A DNA stretch of 64,000 nt from Patagioenas fasciata (Eukaryota; Chordata; Aves; Columbiformes; Columbidae), in assembly GCF_037038585.1 (NCBI RefSeq), contig NC_092541.1:4963445-5027444 (forward strand), read 5' to 3'. This document shows positions 39,005-50,328 of this stretch, in pieces. The notes under the pieces were generated by a model. It was not told the DNA's origin and did no database searches. It worked only from the letters and a program-made list of their open reading frames with translations. The stretch's first letter is position 1; the number at the start of each line of letters is the position of its first letter. The position numbers and the translations under genes were made by a program.

Positions 39005-40761
39005 CAACAGCATTCGTAACATTTTTATTCTAAATTGCCAACAAGAACTTTTGACAGAACCTAACTTGAAAATAATCCTAATTTTGCACAGTAGTCAACA
39101 TGTATTTTACATTGGTGAAAGTTCAGTATTTCGAGGAACATTCTTTTCACAATGTGAAAGGCATTTATTTCTTTCTAGACAGACACCATACCTGGTTTCT
39201 TAAGTGTTTTGTGTTTGTACATTTAGATCCCATTTGTACTTTGCACCCATTTTTGGAAACAAACCGCTTGATCCAAACATTTACACGGTCCCAAACATGT
39301 ATTTTCTGTGATTCAAACCATTCCTACCTCCGCAACAAAGAACAGTTACATTAGAGCTCTCATATTTTAAGTGTTAGAAAACTACTAAACCCTGCTGGAA
39401 ACTACACAAATACTTAAGTACACCCTTTAAACTTCACCTGTGTGGCATTATGTGCGTTGTAGTGAATTCACAGAGGATTCCTCGTTACCATATGGCTCAA
39501 AGCACCAGGCACCCACATGACAGGGGTTCAGGTTTGAAGTTGCAAAGGTGCAATTGGGGCATTTTCTAGGAAGAAGACAGAAACCTCTATAGATGACAAA
39601 TGTAGTTTAAAACCCAAACTGTCCACTTTACACACCCTACGTGGATAAACTCAGACACTGACAAAATGTACATGCGCATAGAAACACTTCTAGGTTTGGC
39701 TGATCCAGATGATATTAATTAAACATTATGCAGTAGGAAGTCTCAGCTGCTTTACATACCAGCGAAACTCTCAGAATTTACCCTCTCCAGGCTCTAACAG
39801 GCCCTCAAACGTGAGTTCACCAGCTACAGATGTTGTGACCACAGCTCACCGCAGTGAACATTTTCTGCACCTCCCCAGCAAACCACCAAATGTTCTCACA
39901 AACGTCCCGTAAAGGTCCCACAGAAATCGCTCCAGACACCCTATAATTATACCTGAAAGCAGGAATATGTAGGGCTGCTTTGTAGGTGCAGGGCTGAAAC
40001 CCCTAGAAACTCCTCTGGTGTCTGGTTCCTGACCTTCACTGAAACGGGACTGTAAGAGTTCCTACTGCACCAAGGCCTGAATTCACACAAATCTGCCATT
40101 TTACAGGGCATCGCAATCCCTAGGCATAATTGCAACCATTCGTTTAATTAGCACAAAACATCTTAAGTACAAACTCTGAAGGGGCCTCATTTGCACACGC
40201 ACGTGCTAAGGGACAAGATTTTAGTGATACATGCAACCTCATGCTGTTCTGCTCCCCACTATCATTTCTATGATTAGGAACCTAATCAGACCCCACCTCC
40301 TCTACTTAAAATCACCCCACCTGCCACTTAAAACTGATCCCGACTTCAAAAGAGTTCTGATCACTGCAGCAAACAAACAACTTTGCAGATCATCGGCGCT
40401 GCCATTTAAGAAGTGACCTGAGCTGACCTGCCAATTCCTGTCCAAGGAATGAGGATTTCCAAGTTGGTGCTGTGTAAATTTATCAGCCCGCTTACTCAAC
40501 AACAGTAACAATGCTCACCAAATGAAGATTAGGTTAATTTGTGAAACAAATGCTTGGGAAAAAGACCTGGCAAACAAGGATAGTTTTTAAAACTCAAGTT
40601 TTGCAAAAACATGTCATGCAGCAACAGCCAATTCACAGAGTCCGGCCATTAGGTCCAGGGAATATCTGCTGATTGCAGGAGCTCTGTGGTCTTGGGAAGG
40701 GAGTCACCGAGTCCTGGGAGGGAACGAACTCCAGGGAGAAGAGACACTCGCACTCCAGACT
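39005..40761 (-). other. GTSF1: proposed last exon and 3' UTR of the GTSF1-type gene
   Basis: A good acceptor (GCCCTTTTCAG) ends at 40762. Joined to exon 6 its first two bases complete TAG, so the stop codon would be split between exons. About 1.75 kb of repeat-free, AT-rich sequence follows, to a - strand AATAAA at 39024-39029. This looks like a 3' UTR. A different acceptor near 41.10 kb, which would add a coding tail, cannot be excluded. Confidence 0.4.
39024..39029 (-). terminator. GTSF1: candidate polyadenylation signal of the GTSF1-type gene
   Basis: AATAAA on the - strand at the downstream end of a long repeat-free block. A further - strand AATAAA lies near 39.17 kb. Confidence 0.45.
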
Positions 40762-43700
40762 CTGAAAAGGGCAAGACACATTTTTAGCACGAGATGGAGA
40801 AAAATACAAGAATTTCTTCCAGTGCCCCAAGCAAGAGCGGCCTTTGCTGATGTAGCACTTGGCAACAACCCTTCTCAACAACTGACATTTCAGTTTGGTT
40901 TGGCAAATTCAACCTGACCCTATGGCAATTACACAATTGTGCAGAAGCCCTGACTGCAAAGCCCAGGAAGTACCGGGTTTAGTTGCTCCAACTGGCAAAC
41001 AAGACAGTCATTCCTCAAAGCACCTTTAAGTTTTTGCTTTGCAGTTAACAGCAAATAACAGTCTGTGATTTCAGCATCAGGGACTTCAGCAGAAGAAGCT
41101 CCCTCCCTCCCACCCACCTCCAGATGCAGCCTGATCGGTTTTCCCCAGTGGTGCAGGTTTAAGCAGCCCTAGTTCAGCCCTGCTCTGAGCTGGCTGTGTC
41201 TGACACTGAGCAGAGCTGCACAAAGCAAGGAAATAATGCAGTTAAGTGAGGGGGTGGGTACATGGAGGTGAAAGGGGTTAGCGAGGGTGGTGTGCAGGAC
41301 TTGCTTAGAGAGACAAAGTGGCTCTACCCTGCACTGGAGCAGCCTCACCTAGAGCACTGTGTGCAGGGCTGGGTGCCACAGCATAAAAAAGATATAAAGC
41401 TACAGGAGAGTGTCCAGAGGAGGCTATGAAGTTGGTGAAGGTTTGGAGGGGAAGCCGTATGAGGAGCGGCTGCAGTCCCTGGGTTTGCTCAGCTGGAGCA
41501 GAGCAGACTGAGGGCAGAGCTCATGGGCTGCAGGTTCAGCAGGGGAGCAGGAGGGGCAGGGCTGAGCTCTTCTCTGTGACAGTGACAGAGCCCAGGGAAT
41601 GGCAGGAGATGTGCCAGGGAGGGTCAGTGGGACATGAGGAAAAGGTTCTGCACCCAGAGGTGCTGGACACTGAACAGGCTCCCAGGGAGGTGTCACGGCC
41701 CAACCTGACAGTGTTCAAGAAGAGACTGGACAACGTCCTCAGACACACAGGGTGACCTGTGGGGTGTCCTGGGCAGGGACAGCAGTTGGACTCCATGATC
41801 CTGTGGGTCTCTCCAACTCAGGACATTCCCTGATTCTATGTGTGAGCGGGGCTGCATAAGTCAGACCACTGTAAAGAATATGAAATAAGGAATACAGAGG
41901 ATGCCTCAAAGAAAGGATACAGAGTATGATCCAAGCATCAGATGCCCTCAGAAGGTGCTCTCAAGGAGGCAGGTGTTACACACCACCCCTCTGGTCTGTG
42001 CAGCGGTGGCCATGAAGCAACGGGGCAGCCAGAGGTGTCAGCAGCTGTCACCACCTGCAGAAGTCACAGTGCCAACGCCACACGTGTAGTACTTACAGCC
42101 TTTCCATGATGCGGCGTACGGGAAGGACCCAGGGGCACGGACTCTCAAAGGCAAGCAATTCTTTTTTTCAAAGGTGGCACTGGAACTGAAAGACTTCAGT
42201 TACTTCTCCTGACAAATGCACTTGCTCAAATTTATGCATTCTGCTATAGGGTTGGGGGGAGCAGGGACACAAGGGGACGGCACTTTGCTACTTGGAGGTG
42301 GTGGTGCTTAGAAGAGCGACGCACGCTCTAAACACTAGAAAGCTTTCCAAAAAGTGTAACAAGTGAAATCAGATGTCACTGTTGCTGTGGAAGGAGAGGT
42401 TTATCATGTTTGAGCCCATACAGAACTGCAGAGCTGTCAGGTGCATGATGGTCGCTGCATATGGGCTTAGACGGACCCTAAAACACGCTGTGGCAACTCT
42501 GGTTTTGTCACCACATCTCGTGCACAGCCTGCAACCACGATCCACTGTCGGATCAGTGCAACCAGCCACGACAGCTCCATTCAGTTCACTGCTGGCCATT
42601 AAGCTCCTCGCTCCCCCAAACCCAAACTGTATTTATGCTTTGCAAACGGCAAGAGGAGGGGATTTCTGCTCACACAGGCCCCTAATGACAGCACAGTCTA
42701 ATGTGACTGGAGCTCCCGAGGGACTGCTTGCTGACCAGAGAAGCTCAGTGACTGTTTGAAAAGGCTCCAGATGGAGGCTCCTGGCCACATTTCCAAAGCC
42801 AGCAGAAAGGCTCAGCACGTTTCTCCCCTGTATATTGGCCAGATACCAGCAGGAGTTGAACACAGGCCACAGTCAGGAAGGGCACCCTGCCACATGCATA
42901 CGGGAGCACAGGGTATCTGTGTTCCTAAACGCTTCCGTCTGTTGCACAGGGCAGTCATATCCGAAAATGAGTGACACGGAACCAGCACCCTAAGAATGTT
43001 CCCTGTTCATCAGCATCCCCTCCACCCAGGGTTCGTACAGCAGCAAAGTCAGCCCGTGTCCGGCCATCCAGGCTGGGAGGAGGCTGCAGCATTCCTCTAC
43101 ACAAAACATTGCTGTAAAGAATCAAACTCACACTCCTTACCTGTTTATGGCAGAATTGGTCATGCCCCAAATAAAAGGAGGATCTGATTGTTCCAGTGAC
43201 TCTGCAGAAGGAAACAGATGTTGTGGCTCAGAACTAAGAAACTCCAGCAACCACCATCAGATTGTGTCATATTTGCACATGAGTACAAGTTGATCTAATG
43301 ATGAATGTGTCGGCCTCACTTGTTATTTAACTGAGGAACATAAACATTGTCATCATTGCACATAAAGGACAAAAGCCTATATTGGAAGGGCAGGTGTTTA
43401 GAAAGATATAGCAGGGAATGGCAGGAGATGTGCCAGGGAGGGTCAGTGGGACATGAGGAAAAGGTTCTTCACCCAGAGGTGCTGGACACTGAACAGGCTC
43501 CCAGGGAGGTGTCACGGCCCAACCTGACAGTGTTCAATAGACTGGACACTGTCCTCAGACACACGGGGTGACCTGTGGGGTGTCCTGTGCAGGGCCATGA
43601 GTTGGAATCCATGATCCTGTGGGTCCCTTCTAACTCAGGACATTCTATGATATACTTCCATGTCACTTATGACAGGTATGTTGAATAGTCCTCTACATCA

Positions 43701-46700
43701 AAAATAGCCCGCTGGATGCAGAGATCTGTTTTTTCAGGAATGAGCATACACAAGGTGTTCTACAAGTGAGACCTCCATGAACAGCATTCCTGGACTCACG
43801 CTGTCCCAAGTGGAGTTGAAAGACACGACCAGGGAGAAGGCAGCAGTGTGGCAGATGGAGAAGTGCCTCACCTGTTTCCCAGTCTTCATCGCAGGGAGGT
43901 GCCTGCCATGTGCTCACAGCATTCATCTGCTCTCTCTGGGAGCCAGAGGACTCATTCACTTCAGGAAGAGAGAAAACGCAGTGATTAGCAGTCAACTCCA
44001 CTTCAGAAGCATTACAGAATCATAGAATGTTAGATCATCCAGTGCAATCCCCCCATGGAGCAGGAACACCCAGCTGAGGTTCCACAGGAAGGGGTCCAGG
44101 CGGGTTTGAATGTCTGCAGAGAAGGAGACTCCACAACCTCCCTGGGCAGCCTGGGCCGGCTCTGCCACCCTCACCAGGAACAAGTTGCTTCTCCTCTTTC
44201 AGTGGAACCTCCTGTGTTCCAGTTTGCACCCATTGCCCCTTGTCCTGTCACTGGTTGTCACCCAGAAGAGCCTGGCTCCATCCTCCTGACACTGCCCCTT
44301 TCCATATTGATCCCCAGGAATGAGTCCCCCCTCAGTCTCCTCTTCTCCAAGCTCAAGAGCCCCAGCTCCCTCAGCCTTTCCTCATAAGGGAGGTGCTTTA
44401 AGTGCTTTCAATCCAGCTGCAAAACAGCTCTTGGGTTTAGAGGAAACCCCGCATGATGCAAACACATTAGGTACACCCAGGAGTCAGATACTGATCTGAA
44501 ACTGAGCAACTTTGAGTTCCTCTTTTTCAAAGAACAGGAGAAGACTCTGCACCCTGGAACTCTGTGGCACGAACACTTGAGTTTAGAGGACACCTACTCA
44601 CACAGACACAGGCATTGCTGCCAGCCCTGGTGCAACTCTACAGAAGACAGAAAACCATCTATCTGCTCTGCAGTGTGGCAATAAAGAACCATTACAGGGG
44701 ATGGAGAGACACTACGTAGCACAGGATACCTTCCTAAATATTTTGGGGGTTTGGGGCAGCCCCCTCACTTTGTCTCACTGGGCAGGAGACTGCAATCTGA
44801 ATTGTATGACAGATGAAGCAAGTTCAGCAGCAGAGCACCCTGGAAGAAGAGCTGCCCCATCTCTTGGTGGGAGAGAAGTGCTCAGGTTGCCCAGGAGGAG
44901 AAGAGCTGCAGGGGTTTCCAGAGCCTAGACACGTGTTTGGCAGAAACCAACTCTCCCCATGGCACCAGTGGTCAAGCCCCAAAGGGACATCAGCTCTACA
45001 AAAAGAAGAGCCTGTCCTAGTCATCAAAGCATCCCAGCTCCTGCTGTAAGAACTTCAGTGTGCACAGTCTAGGGTACAACCCTTTTATTCAATAAGCCTG
45101 GTAACAAAATATCTACAAGGCTTTCCAGGAGCACCTGCAATATTCTCATGAACCTACCCAGTGAATTAAAGCAGGACTCAAATTTTCCCAAAGCTGCTGT
45201 GTCACACAAAACTACAGGCAATAATTTGACTCTCACTTCTTGTTTGTTCTATGAGCAATACTTACCAACAGGAGACCTCAGTCCCCAGGATGAACAAACA
45301 TCTCAGAGCACGGGCGCTTCTCTTACCTATGTCTTGCTCAATGAACCCTTTGTCATTGCACTTCTTTATGTGATCGCTGAGGTCAGCTTGATGAACTAGA
45401 TGGCGAGCATTGAAGGGGCATGTGGCCAATTCCTTTGCAACTTCAGGGTAGCTCTAGACAAGGGAAAACCAAAAATCATGTGCTATATCTCTCCAGTTCA
45501 CTTAACTTTTGCTAATCCATAGGAAAAAAAAAAAATCCAAGGATAATCCTGATGTTGCTTTAAATAAAAAGAAGTAAACAAAGAATGGCAATACATTGTT
45601 CAGATGCTTACTAAAAACGCAAAGGAAATAAAAAATTACTGTTCTTTAAATCACAATTCAGTGAAAAACTGAGCCAACTGAGCCAGCCTTGAGCTGGCTG
45701 AAATGAAATACGCCCTCAGCCAAACTCCCTACGCTGGCAATATGGCTGCATGGTTTAAAGCACAGACGAAACTATTTTAAACACACCAGGAGAGAGATGT
45801 TAGGCAAATCCAAACCGTTCAGGTATTTTAAAAACAGGCACAAAGGCAGAGAAATTCCTTAAACCTTTCGAAACAGCTAGGGAGATGGTAGCATTCCACC
45901 TGCAGGCTTTGGTACTACAGGTACCAAGTAAAACTTGATCACACAGGTTCTACTGGCAGCGCTCAGCTGTCCCTACGGTAATTTATTAAGAGCTGACCCG
46001 CTGTAAATGATGCAGCATTTACTGGGAAAGGCACAATCTACCACTGTCCCAGTGCTGACCTGGTTCTGGCCGACGCGGCTCCGCCGGTCAGGGACCAGAT
46101 TTGCACCCGAGGCAGAAATGCCTCATACAGACGCTGCCCGAGGCAGCGGCTCCTCCGCCACCGATACACGACTGCTGCACTAAGCGATGGGAAGCTGAGG
46201 CAGGAGGAAGCATTTAATTGGATTTTATGCAAAAGGAATGCAAAGGGAATTCAACAAACCACCAAGCAAAAAGGATAATCTCTGTCTAGGTGCTTGCCAC
46301 TGTGAATAATTATGCAGTGGCGCCTTCAGATGGATCAGATGATAATCCTCAAAACCTTCTGCTAATTACTTACAGACACCAACTGTGCCTGACCACTCAC
46401 CTCACCCTCCTAACCAGGTAAACATGCCAAAACTGTCTGGTCATCAGTTATGCACGATAAGGACAAAACCAACATAGTTAAAAGTTTACTTGCCAACATT
46501 GTTCACCCAGCTCATTCTTGCCAAAATTTGCAGAGGGTCAACAAGGAAACTTTCAGCCCCTCATATGCTGGAAAGGTGGAGGTACTTGTCACTTAGCTCA
46601 CCACTTTCACTAGTTACTTAATGTTTTTTAAGGCTCTAATATCATCAAAATGAGTTGTTTGCAAGTACTGATAGCAGGACACAAACCCTACAAGGGCATC

Positions 46701-49700
46701 TTGGAAGGTGCAGCGCTGCTGTACTGTTTTAAAAACACATTGGCAAACTTGTTGGTAACAAGTGGGTTTTACGAGGTCTCAGCAAAAGCCCAAAGCTCAG
46801 TCAGGTGCTAACACTTGACAGGTTTAAATAAAACAAACCATTAGGACAAGAGAGGAGAAGAAAGGAAGGGCTGCTTCCTACTGAATTATTTGTACTGAGA
46901 TTCTGGATAAAAGATGGACAGGGGAAAAGAAACAAACCTCTCCCATATGTGCTGAGCTCAGGATGTGCAGTTTCTGCCAAATGCACATTAAACAGTCACA
47001 CAGGAGAAAAACCAACACCACCATCAAACAAACTAAACCAACCAAACAACACCAGCCCCCTTGCTCCCCCCAAAAACCAACAAACCCAAACCCTGCTATG
47101 CAGTTGCATTTCCAGCACTTCAAGAATGAATTGCAATATCACAACATGAGCAAGAATGGATGCTCATAACTCAGACCGAGTTCTCTTTTCAACTTCAAGA
47201 GGAAAAATTAATGGATCTGAACTTGTGTGAGCTTCTGGAAGAGACCAGAATTTCCTCCCTGACCTACCATGAACAATCTCTATCTCCTTTCAACAGGGCC
47301 AAATTGATCTTGGGTGAATGAACACGTACTTGAAGCTATTACTAAACAAATAAAAAGGTGATATGAAATAAAGGCCAAACAAGGCTATTTGTCAGGAACT
47401 TGTTCCAGCCAGAAAATGCAACAAGACTGAGAACGTGCATGTCACATTTATGTGCACAGAACTCCTCCCGTTTGGTGCCTTGTCCTGCAGTCCCGCTTAC
47501 CTTCCGGCACTTCACAAGGTGGTAGGGGAACCGACAGGCTCGGATTTGATGATACTTATTATATGGACACTGTATTAATCGCTCTGGGTCCAAAGCATCT
47601 AGTAGAATGGAAGAACAGAGAGAAGGGAAAAAAAATAATGAACAAAACAATTAAGAGACAAGATCGAGCATCAGCAGCACAGCAAAGTTGGAAAAAAACC
47701 ACCTCACCACCACATCAGGGCTGTTAAACCAGTTGTTCTTATTTTGAAACCATTCAATAAGGCCGGTACCTGTTTTGCATAACCAAACAAATTCATTTTG
47801 AAGTTTGCAGTGACTGGGATGTTGCTCAAAACAGAGAACAGCCAGCAGCACCGAGCGTAACAACTCTTTAGGTTACCGTGTTCGGCAGGTCACCACGCTT
47901 ACTCCGAGCCAACGAGGACAGCAGAGCCATCCCAGAGGAGAATCAGTGGGACGAGCACACACCCACCAGTGCCCTCAGGAGCATCCTCAGTCTGAACCAA
48001 GTCTGGTTTTGACCAACAGCTGGTTTTGCTGGAGAAAGAACACCAGGCAATTTAGTGTGTCCGCCACGGTGACTTCGAAGTGAGATTTTTCATAAGTCGT
48101 GCAATTATTTAAGAGCTGAGGAGTTACTAAACTGGCTAAACCACCTAGGAATCCAGTCACTGAACCCTGGAGCAGCATGAGTGCATGCATACATTATATA
48201 AATTCTTATTCATCTATATTTTAACATATTTTACCTATACATGTTAATATATATATAAAACCCCCCACATTTCCATACTCTCAGTGAGGCAGCCAGGAGA
48301 CACTGGTCTCTGCCTCCTGTGGGTCTGTTTGTGGGGTACATGTAAGGAGCTATTGAAGGAGGAATGTTGGTTTTGCAACCGTCCATTTGAAACCTGATAA
48401 AGACTGAGAGACATCCGGCGACCAGACCTTGAATGTAAAACAAAGCGTCTTAGCGCTAATTACAGAATGCAAATTGATTCCTGTGGTTAGAAGTTAAGCT
48501 GGGGGAAGGTTTGCCAGAGCGCCAAGAAACCACACCTAAAATGGAAATAAATACGGGGAGGAGGTGGTTGGAATTGGAGTAGTGGGATAGGTAAACTGAG
48601 GCAGGACATCTGGGAAGCGTCGGATAGTCTGCAAACCCTGCAGTACCCAGCCAGCGGGGAACAGGGAGGGAATCTGCAGCCGGGATTTGGGGGGGATACA
48701 AGGAGCGGCTGTTTGCCCTGTTTCATGTGCCCACCGTTAGGTAGAACACCTGGTCCTGCAAAATCGTTACTAAAATTTGCTTTATTGAGAGATCCTGCCT
48801 GAGCCTGTTATATTGGCAGGGTGATCGCTCCCTACAGTACACAGGGAGCCAGCCTGGCTTCTCCCATCCTTTCTGCTCTGCCCATCTTTTTGCAGCAGCT
48901 TTTAGGGCATTTAGGATTAGATTACACAGCAGCTTAAAGAGATCTCAGTACCAGCTGCTGCTGTTCAGCCTCTCTCCTGCCATCACGCCCCCTTCTCCTA
49001 CCCATGCAGTGGTGCTCAACACCCAGGTCGAGAAACCCTGTTTCCCTGAAAATAACCATGATTTCTCAGGAGTTTTGAGGACACTCGAAATATAAGCCCT
49101 GCTCCAAAAATAAGCCCTAGTTAAGTTCATCAAAAAAATCAATTTAAATAGTGTCCAGGCAGCTATACACGTAAAAAAGCACCTTTTGGAGCAAAAAATT
49201 GTCTTATTTTCAGTGAAACAGGGTACGTCCCAGCTGCTGCTGTTTGGCCTCTCTCCTGCCATCACACCCCGTTCTCTTACCCATCCAGTGCTGCTCAGCC
49301 CCAATGACCACGTCAGGGACAGATATGAACCCAGAGGCTGAGGGCTAGTTAAGATGTTCCTCCACAAGTCACAGCCTGACACTGTGAACCCCTAAGAAAG
49401 AAGGATGGAAGGAAGGACAGACTTCATCCTTCTTTCATCTCAGCTGTTCAGCGCTGTCAGCTTTATGAGCACCTCTCACCTCCATTAGCCAGCTCAGGCC
49501 ATTAAAACAGCCAAAAACTAGAGAATTCTTCATTATGAAGAAGGATTGACAAGCTTTGGACTGGTTCAGCCATCGCAGAGGATTCAGAGGAGTTTCCTCT
49601 CTCTGAACTGACTCAAGACAAGATCAGACCAAGCGTGTTATCAATAAAAGGCAACAGAAATGAGCAGTAGAGCAAGGGGAAAGCCCTCGCCACAGTATAT

Positions 49701-50135
49701 AAACCAGCGAACACAAAAATAAGTTAACAGATGCAGTTAACACACGGCTGCAATGTGCAAAGTCTCCAAGACACCACAGCAAAGCCCTGTGGACCAGAGA
49801 CCGGCCCCCGGCCACACTTCATGGAGATACAAACCCACAACTGCCCCAAGCGTGTGCGGGCGGCCGAGGCACCAGCCCCGGGCGGGAGGAACGCTTGGGA
49901 CAAGCTCAGCTGCTTTATTCCGATACTTCCTAAACGCCAGACCCCATCCCCACACCTGCTGTGGTAACCACCTAAAACACCGGCCCGCTTCAAATAACCA
50001 GAAACCCGCTGGAGCTTTCTTGAGTCACATGGAGATGGAGACGCACGCACTGCAGGCGGCGGCCGCCATTCTTCTTCCCCCTTCCTCCCGCGACATCGCA
50101 CCCCGAGCCTCACCGAAGTCATCCTCCAGCTCCAT
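40760..50135 (-). CDS. GTSF1: GTSF1-type CHHC zinc-finger protein (gametocyte-specific factor), multi-exon
   Basis: Joined coding parts on the - strand are 50135-50114, 47598-47501, 45453-45327, 43958-43872, 43201-43141 and 42185-42097. They possibly end in a stop split with 40761-40760. All six exons have GT-AG borders and consistent phases, giving 161 residues. Two U11-48K-type CHHC fingers are intact, with ligands C18, H24, H34, C38 and C52, H58, H68, C72. The next segment reads [12 protein letters not shown], close to human STWQCPPCDEDW, the aromatic/acidic region that binds PIWI proteins. PFIWG follows near residue 120. GTSF1 proteins are germline factors needed for piRNA-guided transposon silencing and stimulate PIWI slicing. 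Mammalian GTSF1L is, as I recall, intronless, so this is GTSF1-type. The C terminus ([16 protein letters not shown] against human RVPKSLPYVLPWKNN) is the least certain part. Confidence 0.88.
41310..41840 (+). mobile_element. CR1 LINE 3' part (copy B of a duplicated pair)
   Basis: Sense CR1, near twin of 35.15-35.67 kb, lying in the last intron of the GTSF1-type gene in antisense orientation to it. Confidence 0.9.
41395..42067 (+). repeat. duplicated block, copy B
   Basis: Partner of 35224-35895, including the non-CR1 tail from about 41841. It ends 30 bp short of exon 6 of the GTSF1-type gene. The exon itself is not duplicated. Confidence 0.9.
42097..42185 (-). CDS. GTSF1: GTSF1-type coding exon 6
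   Basis: Acceptor GTCTTTCAG (a second AG six bases further on would remove two residues). Encodes [20 protein letters not shown] then [10 protein letters not shown], aligning with human ...GMRVPKSLPYVLPWK. It ends at a perfect GTAAGT donor. If the donor is not used, the frame continues for 19 codons into a duplicated repeat and stops at TGA near 42.04 kb. Confidence 0.75.
43141..43201 (-). CDS. GTSF1: GTSF1-type coding exon 5
   Basis: Acceptor TTCCTTCTGCAG, donor GTAAGG. Encodes [20 protein letters not shown], aligning with human ...EQTSTPFVWGTTHYS. Confidence 0.9.
43411..43652 (+). mobile_element. CR1 LINE 3' end, same subfamily as 35.2/41.4 kb
   Basis: Shares GGCAGGAGATGTGCCAGGGA, the GACATGAGGAAAAGGTTCT block and CTAACTCAGGACATTCTATG. 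It lacks the extra tail of the other two copies. Confidence 0.9.
43872..43958 (-). CDS. GTSF1: GTSF1-type coding exon 4 (PIWI-binding region)
   Basis: Acceptor CTCTTCCTGAAG, donor GTGAGG. Encodes [20 protein letters not shown] then PPCDEDWET. The WQxPPCDEDW core is the family hallmark after the fingers. Confidence 0.93.
44011..44391 (-). mobile_element. CR1 LINE 3' part in GTSF1-type intron 3
   Basis: Antisense CR1 starting ATTACAGAATCATAGAATGT, with GAGCAGGAACACCCAGCTGA and CCTGACACTGCCCCTTTCCA. It is on the same strand as the gene. Confidence 0.92.
44392..45326 (-). other. intron 3 of the GTSF1-type gene, unique part
   Basis: No further exon or repeat recognised. Confidence 0.5.
45327..45453 (-). 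CDS. GTSF1: GTSF1-type coding exon 3 (second CHHC finger)
   Basis: Acceptor CCTTGTCTAG, donor GTAAGAG. Encodes [20 protein letters not shown], then [20 protein letters not shown] and DI, the complete second finger. Confidence 0.95.
45454..47500 (-). other. intron 2 of the GTSF1-type gene
   Basis: Repeat-poor, AT-rich unique sequence. No additional exon was seen. An A/C-rich stretch lies near 46.99-47.09 kb. Confidence 0.55.
47501..47598 (-). CDS. GTSF1: GTSF1-type coding exon 2 (first CHHC finger)
   Basis: Acceptor TTCTACTAG, donor GTAAGC. Encodes [20 protein letters not shown] then [13 protein letters not shown], the complete first finger, nearly identical to the mammalian protein. Confidence 0.95.
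48280..48830 (+). mobile_element. ERV LTR fragment (approximate edges)
   Basis: Shares scattered blocks with the LTR at 51.13-51.52 kb: AATGTAAAACAAAG, then AGTCTGCAAACCCTGCAGTA and a GGGGAACAGGGAGGGAA block near its 3' part. It is a diverged member of the same broad LTR group, with no internal region. It sits in intron 1 of the GTSF1-type gene. The divergence implies an older insertion than the solo LTR in GOSR2. Confidence 0.55.
48951..49024 (+). repeat. direct repeat flanking a MITE, left copy
   Basis: About 75 bp starting CCAGCTGCTGCTGTTCAGCC and containing CTCTCCTGCCATCACGCCCC. It recurs 279 bp further on with about 85-90% identity. Confidence 0.85.
49035..49224. mobile_element. non-autonomous DNA transposon (MITE) with terminal inverted repeats
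   Basis: The left end ACCCTGTTTCCCTGAAAATA and the right end TATTTTCAGTGAAACAGGGT are inverted repeats of each other. The body includes AAATAAGCCCTAGTTAAGTT and TAGTGTCCAGGCAGCTATAC, a sequence type I have seen as a widespread reptile and bird interspersed repeat. It is 190 bp with no coding capacity. The superfamily is not certain. Confidence 0.75.
49230..49305 (+). repeat. direct repeat flanking a MITE, right copy
   Basis: CCAGCTGCTGCTGTTTGGCC followed by CTCTCCTGCCATCACACCCC. Partner of 48951-49024. Confidence 0.85.
50114..50135 (-). CDS. GTSF1: GTSF1-type coding exon 1
   Basis: ATG followed by ELEDDF and one base of Asp, ending at a GTGAGG donor inside the CpG island. It joins in frame to the LDPERLIQC exon, as in GTSF1. 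Confidence 0.8.
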
Positions 50136-50328
50136 GGCGGACGAGGGCTCGGAAGGGGCTCGGAAGGGGTTCGGAAAGGGCTCGGACAGGGCTCGGGGCA
50201 GCGCTCGGCGGGCCCGGGTCTGAGACGGGGCCGCCCCCACAGCGCAGGGTCCGCACGCCCCTCAGCGCCCCCGCGGCCGTTTCCTGCCAGCCGCCCCACC
50301 CCCGGGAGCCGCCGCTCGCCCCGCAGCG

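Noticed and set aside
40929-41117. Alternative last coding exon for the GTSF1-type gene (acceptor near 41.10 kb)
   Set aside because: It is in phase and open for about 60 codons, but its peptide has no resemblance to a GTSF1 tail. The 40762 acceptor has a better polypyrimidine tract. Not fully excluded.
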